Of a stretch of DNA of 64,000 nt, positions 32,650 through 44,258 are shown piece after piece. This DNA is from Apiosordaria backusii (Eukaryota > Ascomycota > Sordariomycetes > Sordariales > Lasiosphaeriaceae). The translations under genes were made by a program, and so were the position numbers. Each line of letters starts with the position of its first letter. Within the stretch, counting starts at the first letter, position 1. The stretch covers positions 186,001 to 250,000 of the forward strand of contig JAUKTV010000020.1 in assembly GCA_030549205.1 (NCBI GenBank). The letters are read 5' to 3'. The notes under the pieces are model-generated. The model saw only the letters and a program-made list of their open reading frames with translations. It was not told the DNA's origin and searched no databases.

Positions 32650-33267
32650 ATGCTGCAACGTACCTTACATTGCCTCGGCCTTCTGCAACACTTTAACCAC
32701 CACGGCCGCCCGTTTCAAACCATGATAGGATGCGCTGGCAATCCGCAGCAGGTAAGGATCCACGCCAGTCCCACGTCCTCCGGAACAGCTACACCCGGCC
32801 CTGTCGGCCGACCCCTTCGACGGACTCCGCCCATGGGGGTCATTGTCGGAGCGGTCGTTGGCGGTGTAGTTTTGCTCATAATTGTAATTGCTCTTATCGT
32901 TTTCCTATGCAAGCGTCGCAAGAAGAAGCAGCGGCGTCGTCAACAGGATCAGGACTACTATGATGCCATCCAGCCAAGGGACTTTGCGTTAGCAAGCCCA
33001 TCCTCAGGACTAGCTTTCTCAGAACGAAGCGGGATGCAGCAGTCGTTTCCCTTTGATGGTACTCGGAGCAGTATGTTCAAATCAGTGTGGGGGCAAGACA
33101 TGTCAGCGCCGGCGCCTCCCACACACAATCATCCACTCAACAGTCCTTGGCCGCTCAGCCCTTATGAAGGAGAGCCTATTAGCCCGGGAACGGTGCCAGT
33201 CGAGCCACCAGCAGAAATGCACGCTCAGGGGAAGCGAAGAGACAATGTTTATGAGATGCAAACATAG
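32650..33267 (+). CDS. Single-pass membrane protein, N-terminus unresolved
   Basis: The frame ends at 33267 and contains MGVIVGAVVGGVVLLIIVIA (start near 32830), a strong membrane segment followed immediately by a basic stop-transfer cluster (CKRRKKKQRRRQQ) and a Pro/Ser-rich cytoplasmic tail ending DNVYEMQT. This is the usual C-terminal half of fungal Ser/Thr-rich or WSC/Mid2-like wall-stress type proteins. The extracellular half is missing in this frame. Upstream, a different frame from an ATG at 32606 reads TTTCCNVPYIASAFCNTL, Cys-containing and Thr-rich, and a consensus donor CAG|GTAAGG sits at 32751-32757, so one or more upstream exons probably exist. It may also be a truncated copy. Confidence 0.5.
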   Translation: MLQRTLHCLGLLQHFNHHGRPFQTMIGCAGNPQQVRIHASPTSSGTATPGPVGRPLRRTPPMGVIVGAVVGGVVLLIIVIALIVFLCKRRKKKQRRRQQDQDYYDAIQPRDFALASPSSGLAFSERSGMQQSFPFDGTRSSMFKSVWGQDMSAPAPPTHNHPLNSPWPLSPYEGEPISPGTVPVEPPAEMHAQGKRRDNVYEMQT

Positions 33268-33806
33268 GCAAGGCCGTGAGGGCTCAGGGGTTCAGGGGCT
33301 ATTTCAGGGGTTATCATTGCAGTTACGTTTGAAGGGCCTGATGTCTTGTATATTTACCAAAAAAAATTCAGATTCGGTTCTTTAGTATTTATTTGGGCAG
33401 ACAATAAAACATGACATGGATTCAAGTCTTTCCACACATGTTTACCTGCCTACCTAGGTACCAGGTAGTGTCAGCAGAGAAAGACGCAATCGGATCATTC
33501 CATGAATGGCCCATTTAACCGGATCGATCAGAGGAGCCGATCTGCCTTTTCTTATTCCCAAAGCAGTGCCCCTCTCACGGGACGCGGGATTAAAGCAGTT
33601 TTAATACCCGCAGAGAGGTTAATTCCACCAGCAAAGCGCTCGCCAGGAGGCAATAGCCCCGGTGTTTAGATTGCCTGTTATATTGATCTTCGATCATCTT
33701 ATCGGAGTCGTTCCGACTGAATGACCCTTAAAAGCCAAGCTATGCCTGGCCTTCCACCCCCAGTGCTTGTTGACTATCCAAGACTCTTGTCCGGAACATC
33801 ATCACC
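33268..33806. other. Spacer
   Basis: No gene supported. Contains a few GGGCTCAGGGGTTCAGGGG words (33280-33315) related to the minisatellite and a perfect TACCTAGGTA palindrome at 33451-33460. A TTAAAA stretch at 33728 may serve as TATA-like element for the next gene. Confidence 0.45.
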
Positions 33807-34410
33807 ATGAAGTCAACCATCGTCTCCATCCTCTTAAGCGCAGGGGCCTGCCTCGCCTCACCCGTTGCTCAGGCAGACACACCCGTCTCAACCCCCTCCC
33901 CAACCACCCTCCAGCAAGGTGCCTACTGGATTCGAGGCGTGACCCCTCCAAACTATCACAAATACCTCCAGACCAAGCCGGCGAACGTCCCCGGCGTCGC
34001 TATCCTCGAATCCCACACCACTGCAGGCCAGTTCAACATCGAGGGCGGACAGCTCGTCAACAAGGTGTCCAACCCACCGCTCTATCTCTGGGTAGAAGAG
34101 CCGGCCGACAAGTCCAACCCTCCCCGGACCCTGGCTACCTTCTTCAACACGACCAAGTCGACGTTTGGGACGTTTGCTTGGCAAGGGGACACGCTCACGT
34201 GGAGCGTGCCGAGCATCAAGAGGCAGAACGTCGGCGCTTGGCTTGTGTGCAAGAACCAGCAGCTGTTTATCAACACGAGTGCTTATGGGTACCAGACGCC
34301 TTCGGGGTGCTCGGATCATACTGTAAGTCCATCTTCCTGGTGATTGAAGAAGCGAACTGACATCGTATCTACAGATTCATTATTACAACGACAAGACGGC
34401 GAACAACTAG
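33807..34410 (+). CDS. Small secreted protein of unknown function
   Basis: Exons 33807-34322 and 34375-34410 join to 183 residues; the last exon codes only IHYYNDKTANN. A signal peptide (MKSTIVSILLSAGACLASP) is followed by a compact domain with beta-strand pattern (GQFNIEGGQLVN, LYLWVEEP, FGTFAWQGDTLTWSVP, VGAWLVCKNQQLFINTS) and only two or three cysteines. The arrangement resembles fungal extracellular or wall proteins of about 180 residues whose function is not known to me. No catalytic motif is apparent. The intron has a good GTAAGT donor and CTACAG acceptor, and omitting it would end the frame with six unrelated residues. Confidence 0.75.
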
Positions 34411-34859
34411 GAAGCCTTGCGTCATGGTTGTGCTGGTTCAAGTTCTGTATCTATGTAAATGAACGATGAACGACATATGTAAATAGGGGAATGCAGCTTC
34501 AGTTTGAGCTATCAATTGAATAGAAGATGTGATACAGAGTAGCGTGATGTGATGCTCACAAGCTTTGCACCACCCTCAGCCACGGCTCAAATACGGATAC
34601 GGAGTTCAAGCCTTCAGTCTTGCCTATCCGCTGCTAGTGCAATTCCAAAGAAGCGTATCGCTGGTAAAAGAAAGCCGTTGGACCTACCGGCTGACGTATG
34701 CCAACAATTTCCAAGAGTGTTCCAAGTCTCCAAGCCGTTAGTCGAGATTTCACACAAGACATTGGCCAAGAGCCATAGCGATACGGAGCGGTATTTCTCG
34801 GCCGTTCATGTTGGCTAGACGTCAGGCATCTATGTTCTTCTTGGAGTTGCTCGACAGCC

Positions 34860-34909
34860 AAAAAAAAAAAAGAAAAAAAAAAAAAAAAAGAAAAAAAAAA
34901 AAAAAAAAA
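34860..34909. repeat. A-rich tract (almost pure poly-A, 50 bases)
   Basis: Fifty bases of A interrupted only by two G residues. It could be replication slippage or the tail of a retroposed sequence; no target-site duplication could be identified by eye. Confidence 0.85.
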
Positions 34910-35523
34910 CCATGAAACAGAGATCAAAGAAGTGTCCCAAGGCGTTGGATCAGAATTAAAACAGGTTTTAAGGGTCTGGAATATCAAGTGGAAGTGGGGT
35001 GAATTTTCATGTTTTCTGGCTGGGGTCGATCAGTGGAATGTGGGGTGGGGTTCGGGATCCTGGCTTTTGCGGATCTTGGCTGCCGTATTCCCCATTGTTG
35101 ACCAGAATGAGGGTGCCGCGTGTCCCGAAGGGCACAGCGGGGAATATTGACAGTACCAATACGGCGCAAACAGAGAAATGAATTGAACTCGACGTACTGG
35201 AACTTGAGGAATATCGCCCAGTTCAGTGTCTTCAGAAGAATAACCACTGAATTAGCAGGGTCAGGCCCACCTCCATCGCAATGCTGTCGATGGCCGCCAA
35301 GACTGAATTCTCAGGAGACAGGGGCGCCACAGCCAATGATATCGTCAACGGCCGACGCGGGCGTGCACCGCCTCGCCGATGCCCAGCAAAAAACAGAAAA
35401 GCCAAGAAGCCAAGCGCCAAACGAGAATACCAAGCAGCGACAAGGAGGTGTCTCCTCGCGTCATCTTGGCCCTCCCACCTCCTGAAACCATGCCTTTTCC
35501 ATCTGGCCTCGCTCTTTTCCATC

Positions 35524-35585
35524 CACATCCTCCACCACCTCCATCATCATCATCATCACCACCGTCATCATCGTCACCAACATCA
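35524..35585. repeat. CAT/CAC microsatellite
   Basis: Imperfect trinucleotide run (CATCATCATCATCACCACC...). It gives His/Ser/Pro-rich spurious frames. Confidence 0.8.
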
Positions 35586-35862
35586 TTGTCGCAGTTGTCG
35601 ATGGTGTGTATGTCGATGAACTAGACATCAGGTGCTGGTTATCACCACCACCACCACACTCGTTACTTACCTACCACACACGCTCGTTCCCCTATTTTCG
35701 CTTCTTTGACCTGAGCGAGTTTCTTCCGGATTCGATTCGATTGATCAACCCGCCCTTTTCGCCGACGACCTTCCCGGACCATCCGAATTTAGAGTTGGAC
35801 AACAGAACGAAATCAGCAGAGAAGCAAGATATTGGGCGATCACACCAAACACGGTTGTGAAC

Positions 35863-37358
35863 ATGGCGACAACGCCAGCACTAAAAGGCCCGTCGCGATG
35901 GCTGACGGCGCTGCTGGCCACGACGAGCTGCTTGCTCCCCGGCGCACAAGCAACCGTCTATAAGCTGGGCACAAAAGGTACTACTTCTGTTCCCAACAAG
36001 CAATAAGGGAAAGGAAACCAGAGGTTGACGCTGACTGTTTGTTCGTAGCCGAGATCAAGGAATCCGCCGCAGCACTCGCCTACGATCTCATGCTTCATTA
36101 CAAGGGCAACATGTCGGGTGAAATTCCCGGTATTCTCCCCGGACCCCCAACAGAACACAAGGGCGACTACTACTGGTGGGAAGGTGGTGCCATGATGGGC
36201 ACCTACGTCGACTATTGGTTCTTGACGGGCGACGAATCTTACAACAAGGTAGTCACCGAAGGCTTGATCCACCAAGTCGGTCCAAACGAAGATTACATGC
36301 CGCCCAACCACACGGCCTCGCTGGGTAACGACGATCAAGGTTTCTGGGGGATGAGCGCCATGTTGGCCGCCGAGAACAAGTTCCCCAACCCGCCAGAAGG
36401 CCAGCCTCAGTGGCTCGCCCTGGCCCAGGCTGTCTTCCACACCCAGGCCGCCCCCGAAAGACACGACAACACCTGCAACGGAGGTCTGAGATGGCAGGTT
36501 CCCCCCACCAACGCAGGTTACAACTACAAAAACACCATCGCCAACGGCTGCTTCTTCGACCTGGGTGCCCGCCTGGCAGCCTACACCTTCAACCAGACAT
36601 ACGCCGACTGGGCCGACAAGACGTTCCAGTGGCTGTGGGATGTGGGGTATATCGACAACAAGGACTGGCGCGTGTACGACGGTGGCCACGTCGAGCACAA
36701 CTGTACTGACGTCAACAAGGCTCAGTTCAGCTACAACGCCGCTCTTTTGTTGCACGGAAGCGCCTTCATGTACAACTACACCAACGGCAGCGAGATCTGG
36801 AAGACAAGAGTCGACAAGCTGTGGGAGGGTATACACCGGGATTTCTTCGAGAATGACATCGCCTTCGAGATTCCCTGCGAGGGTCGCAAGGGTGCCTGCA
36901 CAGCAGACATGTTGTCGTTCAAGGGCTACGTCCACCGCTGGCTGTCGGTTGTGACCAAGGTCGCCCCGCACACTCGGGAGAAGATTCTGCCGGTGCTGAG
37001 GACGTCGGCCGAAGCCGCCGTGAAGCAGTGCACAGGAGGCGACACAGGCCGAAGATGCGGCTTCTACTGGAGCGACGGTGTCTTTGTCGATCCCGCCGTT
37101 GACAAGACCAGCGGTGCTGGCGAGCAGATGAACGTGCTGGCTGCTGTGTCGAGTTTGCTGATTGACGACGCGCCTCCTCCTGCCAACAACATCACAGGTC
37201 TGAGCAAGCCGAATTATGACGCCGGTTCGAGATCGAGGGGTCCGAGTGAGCCGCTTGCTCCCATCACCAACGGGGACAGGGCAGGTGCGGCCATCTTGAC
37301 CATCCTCATTCTCGGGAGTGCCGTCAGTGCCTGGGGGTGGATGAGCTTCGGGGATTAA
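35863..37358 (+). CDS. dfg5: GH76 family GPI-anchored protein (Dfg5/Dcw1 type)
   Basis: Acts at the cell surface; Dfg5/Dcw1 proteins are thought to transfer the glycan of GPI proteins (and galactomannan) to wall glucan. Exons 35863-35977 and 36049-37358 join to 474 residues. A signal peptide (WLTALLATTSCLLPGAQA) is followed by the alpha/alpha-barrel GH76 domain with WWEGGAMMGTYVDYW, the paired catalytic aspartates in LGNDDQGFWGMSA (about 133-134), NTCNGGLRWQ and WLWDVGYID. Several N-x-S/T sites are present. The C-terminus has a small-residue omega-site region and the hydrophobic tail AAILTILILGSAVSAWGW, as for GPI anchoring. The short first exon supplies the signal peptide, which supports the start. 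Confidence 0.94.
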
Positions 37359-38606
37359 CATCTCTTTTGTCGGCTTTTTGTGTATCTGTGATTTCTTTTG
37401 GGTATCTCTTTTCCTCTGTTTTTGGTTGTTATGGGCTGAAGTTGACTGACATGTGTTCGTATATACAACAACATTTACTGCTGTGGCTGTGTCATATAGT
37501 AGCACCTATGATATCCCCTTCGTCCTCTCGCTTGTTGGCCACTGTCTTTTTTTTTTTTTTTTTTTTTTTTTTTGTGTGTTTGTTTTGTTTGTCTACATGC
37601 TCACTATCAGTCAACCAACCAGCCAGTCTGTTGTTTCTGGTCATATACACTCAGTTTTGAGCACGGGTCGGCGTCGATGGGTGGTAATTGGTTTTCGATC
37701 TTGTCTTGTTGGTTGTTGTGGAAATGTATGTGTCAACTAGCGAGTCTAGAGCTACTCGGGGAAAGATGAAGTGAATAGAAGAAAATCGAGAAAGTGTTAC
37801 TACTTACCTCGTCAAAATTCCTCTGTGGAAGTGGTTGGTATATGGGATGTGTGGAAAGCAGATCACAAGCAAGAGGGGCAAACTTGGCTCCGTGACAGAT
37901 CAGATCATGTCAACAGACCAAATATCTTCCAACATCAGACATCGGCAGGATTCGGGCATCGGGGCCTTTATCCCCTCCAGTCCATCCTGAAGACCCCGAT
38001 GTTCTTCAAGGGTTCCAACCACCAAACAGCAAGCTAAAAACGGCTCTGTCCATCGTCCGAGGTTGCGGGCCCAGACCCGGTGGTTCGGTCGGCATGGGAT
38101 TAAGCTTTCCGTTCCCCTGTTGCTACCTTACTGCGCGGTTGAACTTTATCTTGCTAGCGTGTTCCGTCACGCTGGTGGGAGAGACATTATCAAAACAAAA
38201 GAAATATTGCCATGTCTGTATAAGCATCTGTTCTATGGATGGCCGATAGGAGTGTCTACCTGCCCATGCGGTGCTTTGACTCACTCCTTGCAGCCCGTTC
38301 TGTCCGAGAACCTGTAAGAAGGCCCGCCGGCGGTCTTGTCGCTGGCTATATCTCTCGGTCCTTCTCTCCCTCTCGAGGCCCGGTGTTGTCTGCCCAGAGC
38401 CTCTAGTCCATCCAGCCAAGCCTCCCCCAGTCCAGCACCTATTCTATTCTTAGGCCTTTGCTTGCCTGCTTTACTTTTATATCTCGCCCGTCCCATTGAA
38501 GAGGAAGAAGAAAATGGACTCGACCGACGACCTTCTCTTCAAGCTCCTCTTCTTGTTTCTCTAAATTACCCATCTTTACACCAACAACCGAAGACACAAT
38601 CGAGTC
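37359..38606. other. Spacer after DFG5-type gene
   Basis: No gene supported; contains a 27-base T run and the promoter side of the next gene. Confidence 0.5.
37547..37573. repeat. Poly-T run (27 bases)
   Basis: An uninterrupted run of 27 T in the 3' flank of the DFG5-type gene. Confidence 0.9.
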
Positions 38607-39649
38607 ATGGCCTACCAACTGCCCCTCTCCCTTCTCATGCTCCTCCTCCCACACTCCTCCTTCGCCCAGTCCTTCGTCGGAGGCACCTCACCCTTATCCT
38701 CAGCTCCCTATGGCCTCCCAGCCTCCCCCTTCTTGGACACCACCAGAGGGTACAACTCCATCTCCAACGCCTCCTTCCCCATCACGGGGTACAACATCTC
38801 CATCCCTGCCGGCGCCGCAGACGGCACCGCCGCCCGTGTGCAAGGCTGGGCGCTGGAAGTAGCCATCACGCCTGATGTTTCCCTGTCGGGTGGGTCGTCT
38901 ACTCTGGCTGACAAGAAGAAGCAATTCATGACGGCTACGACGCTGAAGATCATTCCCCCTGACGAAGGGCAGGTGCCGGGGTTTAATGATAGCACTTGGA
39001 GGGTTTGTGCCATGGTTTTCACGGGGGGCTTGGTGCAAGGGACGGGGGATACACCCACCATTTTGAAGGACGACGGGAACAACGGAGGGTGCGATGATCT
39101 ACTGCCGAGTGATTGTATCAACCAGTTGCAGGTTAATTCTCTGGCAGGGAATGGAGGGAGGGAAGGTGGGTGTAGTGATATTAGTGTGCCCGAGGTTTGT
39201 CAGGGGTATTTTCGGTTGGTGGGAGTGGAGGGGAATAGTCCTGTTGGGACGGGATATGGTTAGTATATTTCTCTCCAGAAGAGTGATACGGCGAGGACTG
39301 AGCTGACAAGACTATAGAAATCACACCGATTAGCAACAACGGGTACAGTGTGAACCCGCTGGCTGCAGACAGGAGCTCGGTGTTCTTTGCTGCCGGGTCA
39401 AGTGCTACGGAGAAGGGGAATCGCTCATCGATTCGGGAGGCGGAGCAGATGATTTGGCCGGTGTTGATGACTTGGACGCATTTTGCCGAGAGTGGAGAGG
39501 TTCATGATAGCTCGGGGTCGTTGAGCTGTGTCCAGGCTAAACAGACGGTTAGTGAGGAGGCAAGTGGAAGTGAGGCCTGGCAGAGCAAGATGTCGAAGTG
39601 GGTGTTGGCTTTGGGGTTGGGCGTTGCTGGGGCCCTGGTTGTTGGCTGA
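38607..39649 (+). CDS. Putative GPI-anchored secreted protein, function unknown
   Basis: Exons 38607-39258 and 39318-39649 join to 327 residues. There is a clear signal peptide (MAYQLPLSLLMLLLPHSSFA) and a C-terminal hydrophobic tail (WVLALGLGVAGALVVG) after a Ser/Gly-rich stretch (VSEEASGSEAW), consistent with GPI attachment. The mature part has paired cysteines (GGCDDLLPSDC, GGCSDISVPEVC) and several N-glycosylation sites (NASFP, NISIP, NDSTW). No enzyme motif is visible; the pattern resembles uncharacterised fungal surface glycoproteins. The intron donor GTTAGT is slightly unusual, but splicing extends the frame into the GPI-like tail, which supports it. Confidence 0.78.
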
Positions 39650-39968
39650 GAATTTAAGGAATAAGACTGAGAGACTGGGAAATGCTGGGAATTGGCATGA
39701 TATGAAGCTGGAGGACTGGAAACAAGGAATAGCTGCGGATCAGATTGGACTGAGTTGAATTAGTATGTAAATCAATATATCATGTCTGACTCTCCATTGA
39801 CCAATGTCAGTGAGCACGATAAGCTGCTTATCGGCGGCCGTCAAGGTGCCCCAACCCCGCCGAAAATGCCCCGCATTGCGCTGGGTGGAAATTTTTTCTG
39901 GGCCTTGAAAGTCGCGATTGATGCATCCATGCCGTTGCATCTGCCCTTTGCCTCACGAATCGGACAAG
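39650..39968. other. Spacer / trm6 promoter
   Basis: 319 bases with no gene seen; holds the 3' flank of the GPI-type gene and the trm6 promoter. Confidence 0.5.
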
Positions 39969-42096
39969 ATGCATTCCCTCATTCGTCCCAACGCCTGGGT
40001 CGGCCTCAAGCTCCCATCAGGATCAACCAAAGTAATGCAGATCATCCCAAATACGTATGTCCTCCTCTGCTTCCCCCATCTCGACTGCGACGGCCGGTTG
40101 CGCGCGCCATGTTCTTTATTGACATCGAACGACTAGAACGATATCGCTAGGAAAATATGGCGCGTTCCCAGCAAACCTTGTCCTCGGTCGCCCTTATCAC
40201 CTCACATTTGAGGTGCTAGATAAGACCTCCGAAGAGAACTTCTCGCGCCTTCGAATTGTTCCGGCCAGCGAGCTCCATGCCGAGGCCATCGCTGAGGAAG
40301 ACGAAGCCGAAGGAAACGCCACGCCAGCGACCGGAAGCGCCAATGATGCCGTGATCACTGCGACCGAGGGCGAAGAGTTCAGCTTGGTAGACGAGAAGGG
40401 TAATGTCGTTGCTCGATCCGGCCGCGAAGTCATCGACGATAGCGCCATCCAGACCTTAACCCAAGACGAGATTGAGGAGCTCAAGAGGGAAGGGAACAAT
40501 GCTGGCAAGGATGTCATCACAAAGTTGATGCTCTCCCATACGGCTCTCGACCAAAAAACGACGTTCAGTTTGGCCAAATACAAGCTGCTCAAGACGAAAA
40601 AGTACATCCGACGGTTCCAGGTTGTCCCCATCGATGTCGCGAGCTTTGCCCAATGGCAATTGGAGGAAAAGGATGCCAGCAAGATCATGGATTTGCGGGC
40701 CGAAATGTTTGGGCTTGTTGGTTGTTGGGGAAATGTCCACTATGGCGGCGAGGACAGCATCATTGATGATCCACACTCTCGGACGGATCAGGGCGAGGAG
40801 ACGTGTGTTCCTATTCAAACAGATGAGCTCAAGGGTAGATGGCTGGCGGTAGATGACACTTGCGGGATGTTGGTGGCAGCCATGGCCGAGAGAATGGGCG
40901 TCCTTTACCCAAAAGAGGGGAATGAGGAAGAGGAAACGACGACCGAACAGACAGCCGAGGCAAAACAGGAGGTCAAGACAGAAACCCCAACTCAAAACGG
41001 AACCGCGAAGGAAAACGGTGACGTCGAGATGGCGGATGCCGTACCAGAAACGACGGTGCCAGAAAGGCCCAAGACGACGGCGACCAACAAGAAGCAGAAG
41101 GTCAGACCCAGGGGGTCCGATTTTGCCATTCCATTCTCTCAGACCAATACCCTCACAATCATTCACAGCACCAGCCAACCAAACCTATCGCTTCTCAATT
41201 ACTGGAACTTTGACATTACAGCGCCAAATCACCCACCCCATCCTCTCCTCAACCACCTCCTCAATCTCACTTGGCTCCAACTCCTCAAGCCTGAGCTTGA
41301 TACCTCCTATTCGACCCCACCACCCACTGCGTCGGCAGAGGAGCTTGCATCATGGAAGCCTAGCCGTCGGGGTAACTTCCACCGCAAGCGCCGTCGGTTT
41401 GCGCGCACGCGGTACATTGTCGACTCCACGCGCGCAGGAAATTTCTCAGGTCTGGTCTGCGCCTCGTCCATGGACCCCATCTCCATCCTCAAGCACACTC
41501 TCCCATTACTGTCAGGCGGCGCCCCGGTCGCCATCTATTCGCCCTCCATCGAGCCATTGGCTGCGTTAGCAGACTGCTTCAGTGTTCCACGGCGCACAGC
41601 CTGGACAAGCGGGAATGTGCCCGAGACGGTGGGAAAGAGCCTAGAGGAGCTGGAGCGCTGGGAAGGAAATGAGCAGTTCCCGTTGAACCCTACCCTATTA
41701 CAGGGTGTGAGCATACATACCAGTCGCGCCAGGAGGTGGCAAGTGTTGCCCATGAGAACACACCCTCTTATGACGGAGCGTGGAGGGGCGGACGGATATG
41801 TCTTCACTGCTTGGAGGGCGAAACCGGCCGAGGGGCGAGTGGAAGCTAGAGGCAAGTTCAAGAAGATACAACCCAGCAGCAATAAGAAGGCCAGTAAGGC
41901 CGAAGAGGAGAGCACACCAGTCGAGACACCAGCAGCGGTAGAAGAGGATGATGCTGCTACGGCCGTCAAGCGGAAGAGAGCTGACACCTTACCGCCTCTG
42001 GACACGGAGGGGGCTTCAACTCCTGAGAATGCAGCGACTGATGACGTTGCATCACCGACCAAGAAACGGAAGGTTGATGGTGAGGTGGAGGTATAA
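39969..42096 (+). CDS. trm6: tRNA (adenine-58-N1)-methyltransferase non-catalytic subunit Trm6
   Basis: Partner of Trm61 in the nuclear complex that makes m1A58 in tRNAs (yeast Gcd10). Exons 39969-40054 and 40137-42096 join to 681 residues. The N-terminus (MHSLIRPNAWVGLKLPSGS, then IIPNTTISLGKYGAFPANL and GRPYHLTFEV) matches the family's N-terminal barrel; the block LSHTALDQKTTFSLAKYKL followed by KYIRRFQVVPID is highly typical. The C-terminal Rossmann-like half includes YIVDSTRAGNFSGLVCASS. Acidic and Lys-rich low-complexity inserts lie near residues 260-310 and at the C-terminus (KKRKVDG, a likely nuclear signal). The shorter frame start at 40213 would remove the barrel, so the two-exon model is preferred. 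Confidence 0.92.
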
Positions 42097-42311
42097 TTAG
42101 TGTTTGTTTACCTACAGGGAGAATCACTTAAAACGGGGTTTATAATCTCAGATACCCAGGCCCTCGTTACAGTGGAACTTGGATGGTCTCATCCTAGCGT
42201 CGTTGAGATACCACTTGCAGAATTAAAATAGATTTTGTCTGCGCCCGCTCGCCGCCCTGAATCACTGTAGTACATTGTTATGTGCCTTCTTTCCTACAAA
42301 AACAAACACTC

Positions 42312-43102
42312 TCAAAGCCCCTTGCCCATGAACTTTCTCTTGGTAAAGCTCAACCACCACTTGCTTGGCCGTGTCTCGTCGTCGGCATACACCCTCGCCA
42401 GCAGCCGCTCGGCCAACTCCTGCCTGACCTGCATCATGTACTGCCTGAGGACCTCGGCATCTTGTCTGTCACGGGGAGGCTCGTACATCTGTTTCCGTCA
42501 CCCAGCCAGTTAGCTTTCCTGTCCCTTCTTCATTCGTCATCCCAACAGAAAGGAAAGATATTACCTGTCTCAACGGCCAGCTCGGGTCACCTGGAATCGC
42601 AAAGTTGGTATCCAGCGCCAAATTGTTCACCTCTTTTGTCGCCTCCCTCCTCGATGCCGTCGGCTTGATCTTGCCCAGGCAGTCCGAGACGAACCAAATG
42701 CCGTAGATCAACAACCGGTCCGCATTGCCTTGGATCTCAAAGTTGCGGAAAAAGGTGTTGGCGCGGAAGAGGGCGAGAACCTCGTCGAGGATGTCGTAGG
42801 ACTCAGAATCCTGGTCGGGCGACTCGTTCTCGGGGAGGGCCGGGTCAGGAAAGGGGAGGGGGTAGACGGGGCCGCGGATCTTGGTTCGGAGGGGGAGGAG
42901 GGGAAAGTTGCCTATTAAACGGGGCGGGTTGGGGTCGGTGTTGAACATGGAGTTATAGGCCTTGTGGTGGGAGACATGTTAGCTGGTTCAAGCTGGCTGG
43001 CAAGACAATGACATGGAATAGGGGGTGAAGCGGTGGGAAGAAGGTGCTAGGAAAAGGTGAATAAGTTGGATTGGGGTAGGAAGAACAATTGCCTACCGGC
43101 AT
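42312..43102 (-). CDS. arpc3: Arp2/3 complex subunit 3 (ARPC3, p21)
   Basis: A structural subunit of the actin-nucleating Arp2/3 complex. Exons 43102-43097 (only ATG CCG), 42960-42565 and 42488-42312 join to 192 residues, the family's size. Conserved blocks: MPAYNSMF start, IGNFPLLPLRTKIRGP, DILDEVLALFRANTFFRNFE, NADRLLIYGIWFVSDCL, DPSWPLRQMYEPP, and the end KPSKWWLSFTKRKFMGKGL-like sequence (PSKWWLSFTKRKFMGK). The six-base first exon is needed to give the conserved MPAY start; the intron behind it is 136 bases. Without the third exon the conserved C-terminus would be lost. Confidence 0.95.
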
Positions 43103-44258
43103 CTTGACGGCTTTGCGCTCTCACGGAGCGACTTCGCTTTGATATGACGGAATACGCGATGTGGTTATTGTCAAGGAGCTTGGAGCTTCAGTGCCAGCTC
43201 GGCTTACGCAGCTAGTTGGGTCAGTCAATCAACCGGTCGCAGCCTTGCGGGGGTTGGCTTCGCCAGGCTGTCGCTGGAAGCTGCCAACCTGGAACCCTGA
43301 CGTCGAAAGTGCAGGGTGTGGCGGTGCGGCATTTGTGGCTTGATCAATTGGCCTGATATTATGGCCTGAGGCATCAAGTATTTGGGTCACACCAGAAGAG
43401 TCATCACAGGCAGCCACACTTCCCACGAGCGGCTGTGCGAGCAATGGGGCGGCGAATGTGGATAAGCACGGCTCAATTGGTCGGCTCGCCCCCGGCTAAA
43501 CGAAGGTGACGCTGCTTGGCAATTCATCTGGTGACGCCAAACATTTGCGGTTTTGTGTGCCCTCCCTCTTGTCGGAAGTAACACTCAGGCAGATAAGGTG
43601 CCTCGAGATTGCCTGGATATTGATTCTCCATGCAGTGGTTTTGCCCATCTTTGCGGTGAGAGATCTCAGATCTCAAAGGCACCAAGACACCAAGAGCCCA
43701 AGACATGGCTTGGTGACGAAAACGTTGAGGATTTTGGGCTCGTGGCTGGGCTGAGATCGAACACGTCGATGCCTGGTCCCCGGCCTAAACCGCATTGGGC
43801 GACCATGTCACGGGATTCCGTGTACTAGCGTGTCTCTGCAACCGGCACAATCGGGGCACAAGCCAGCCTGTTTGGCTGCAGAAGTGCAAATTGTGGGCGG
43901 TCGCCACGCCCACAGCAGGCTGGGCGGGTTCCATCATGAGGGGGTCTCGCCCACCCCCGTTCCCGGTCGCGTTTCTTAAAGCCAGCCCTCTCCAGGTCCT
44001 GCCCAGCTTTGCTTATTGCTCCAAGAAGCTGTCGCATCACCGTCCTGATAACACCGCGATCCGTTTTATCTCGATATCGCCTACTTTTGCTGCGTGCGCA
44101 CGACACTTTTCCATTTTCACCATCGCCTGACCGCCTTATCCATTTTGTGTCCTTGTCTGTGGAGCCGTTACGAAAATCGCGTCAACGGGGCTGGCTGCCA
44201 GAAACCACACCCCACCACCCTGGTAAGCTTTAAGGCGACCACAACACCGATCCCCTCC
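43103..44258. promoter_or_regulatory. Divergent promoter region, arpc3 / conserved unknown gene
   Basis: 1.16 kb between divergent starts with no supported gene. The right half is pyrimidine-rich (about 43950-44220), as expected for a fungal 5' leader. Confidence 0.45.

Larger units (their letters stand above)
34411..35862. other. Spacer before DFG5-type gene
   Basis: No gene supported. Holds the A-rich tract at 34860-34909 and a CAT/CAC microsatellite at about 35524-35585 in the probable DFG5 5' leader. Small frames over the microsatellite are repeat-driven. Confidence 0.5.

Noticed and set aside
35958..37505. 515-codon minus-strand frame over the GH76 gene
   Set aside because: Mirror frame of a well-supported GH76 protein; no signal, domain or splice logic of its own.
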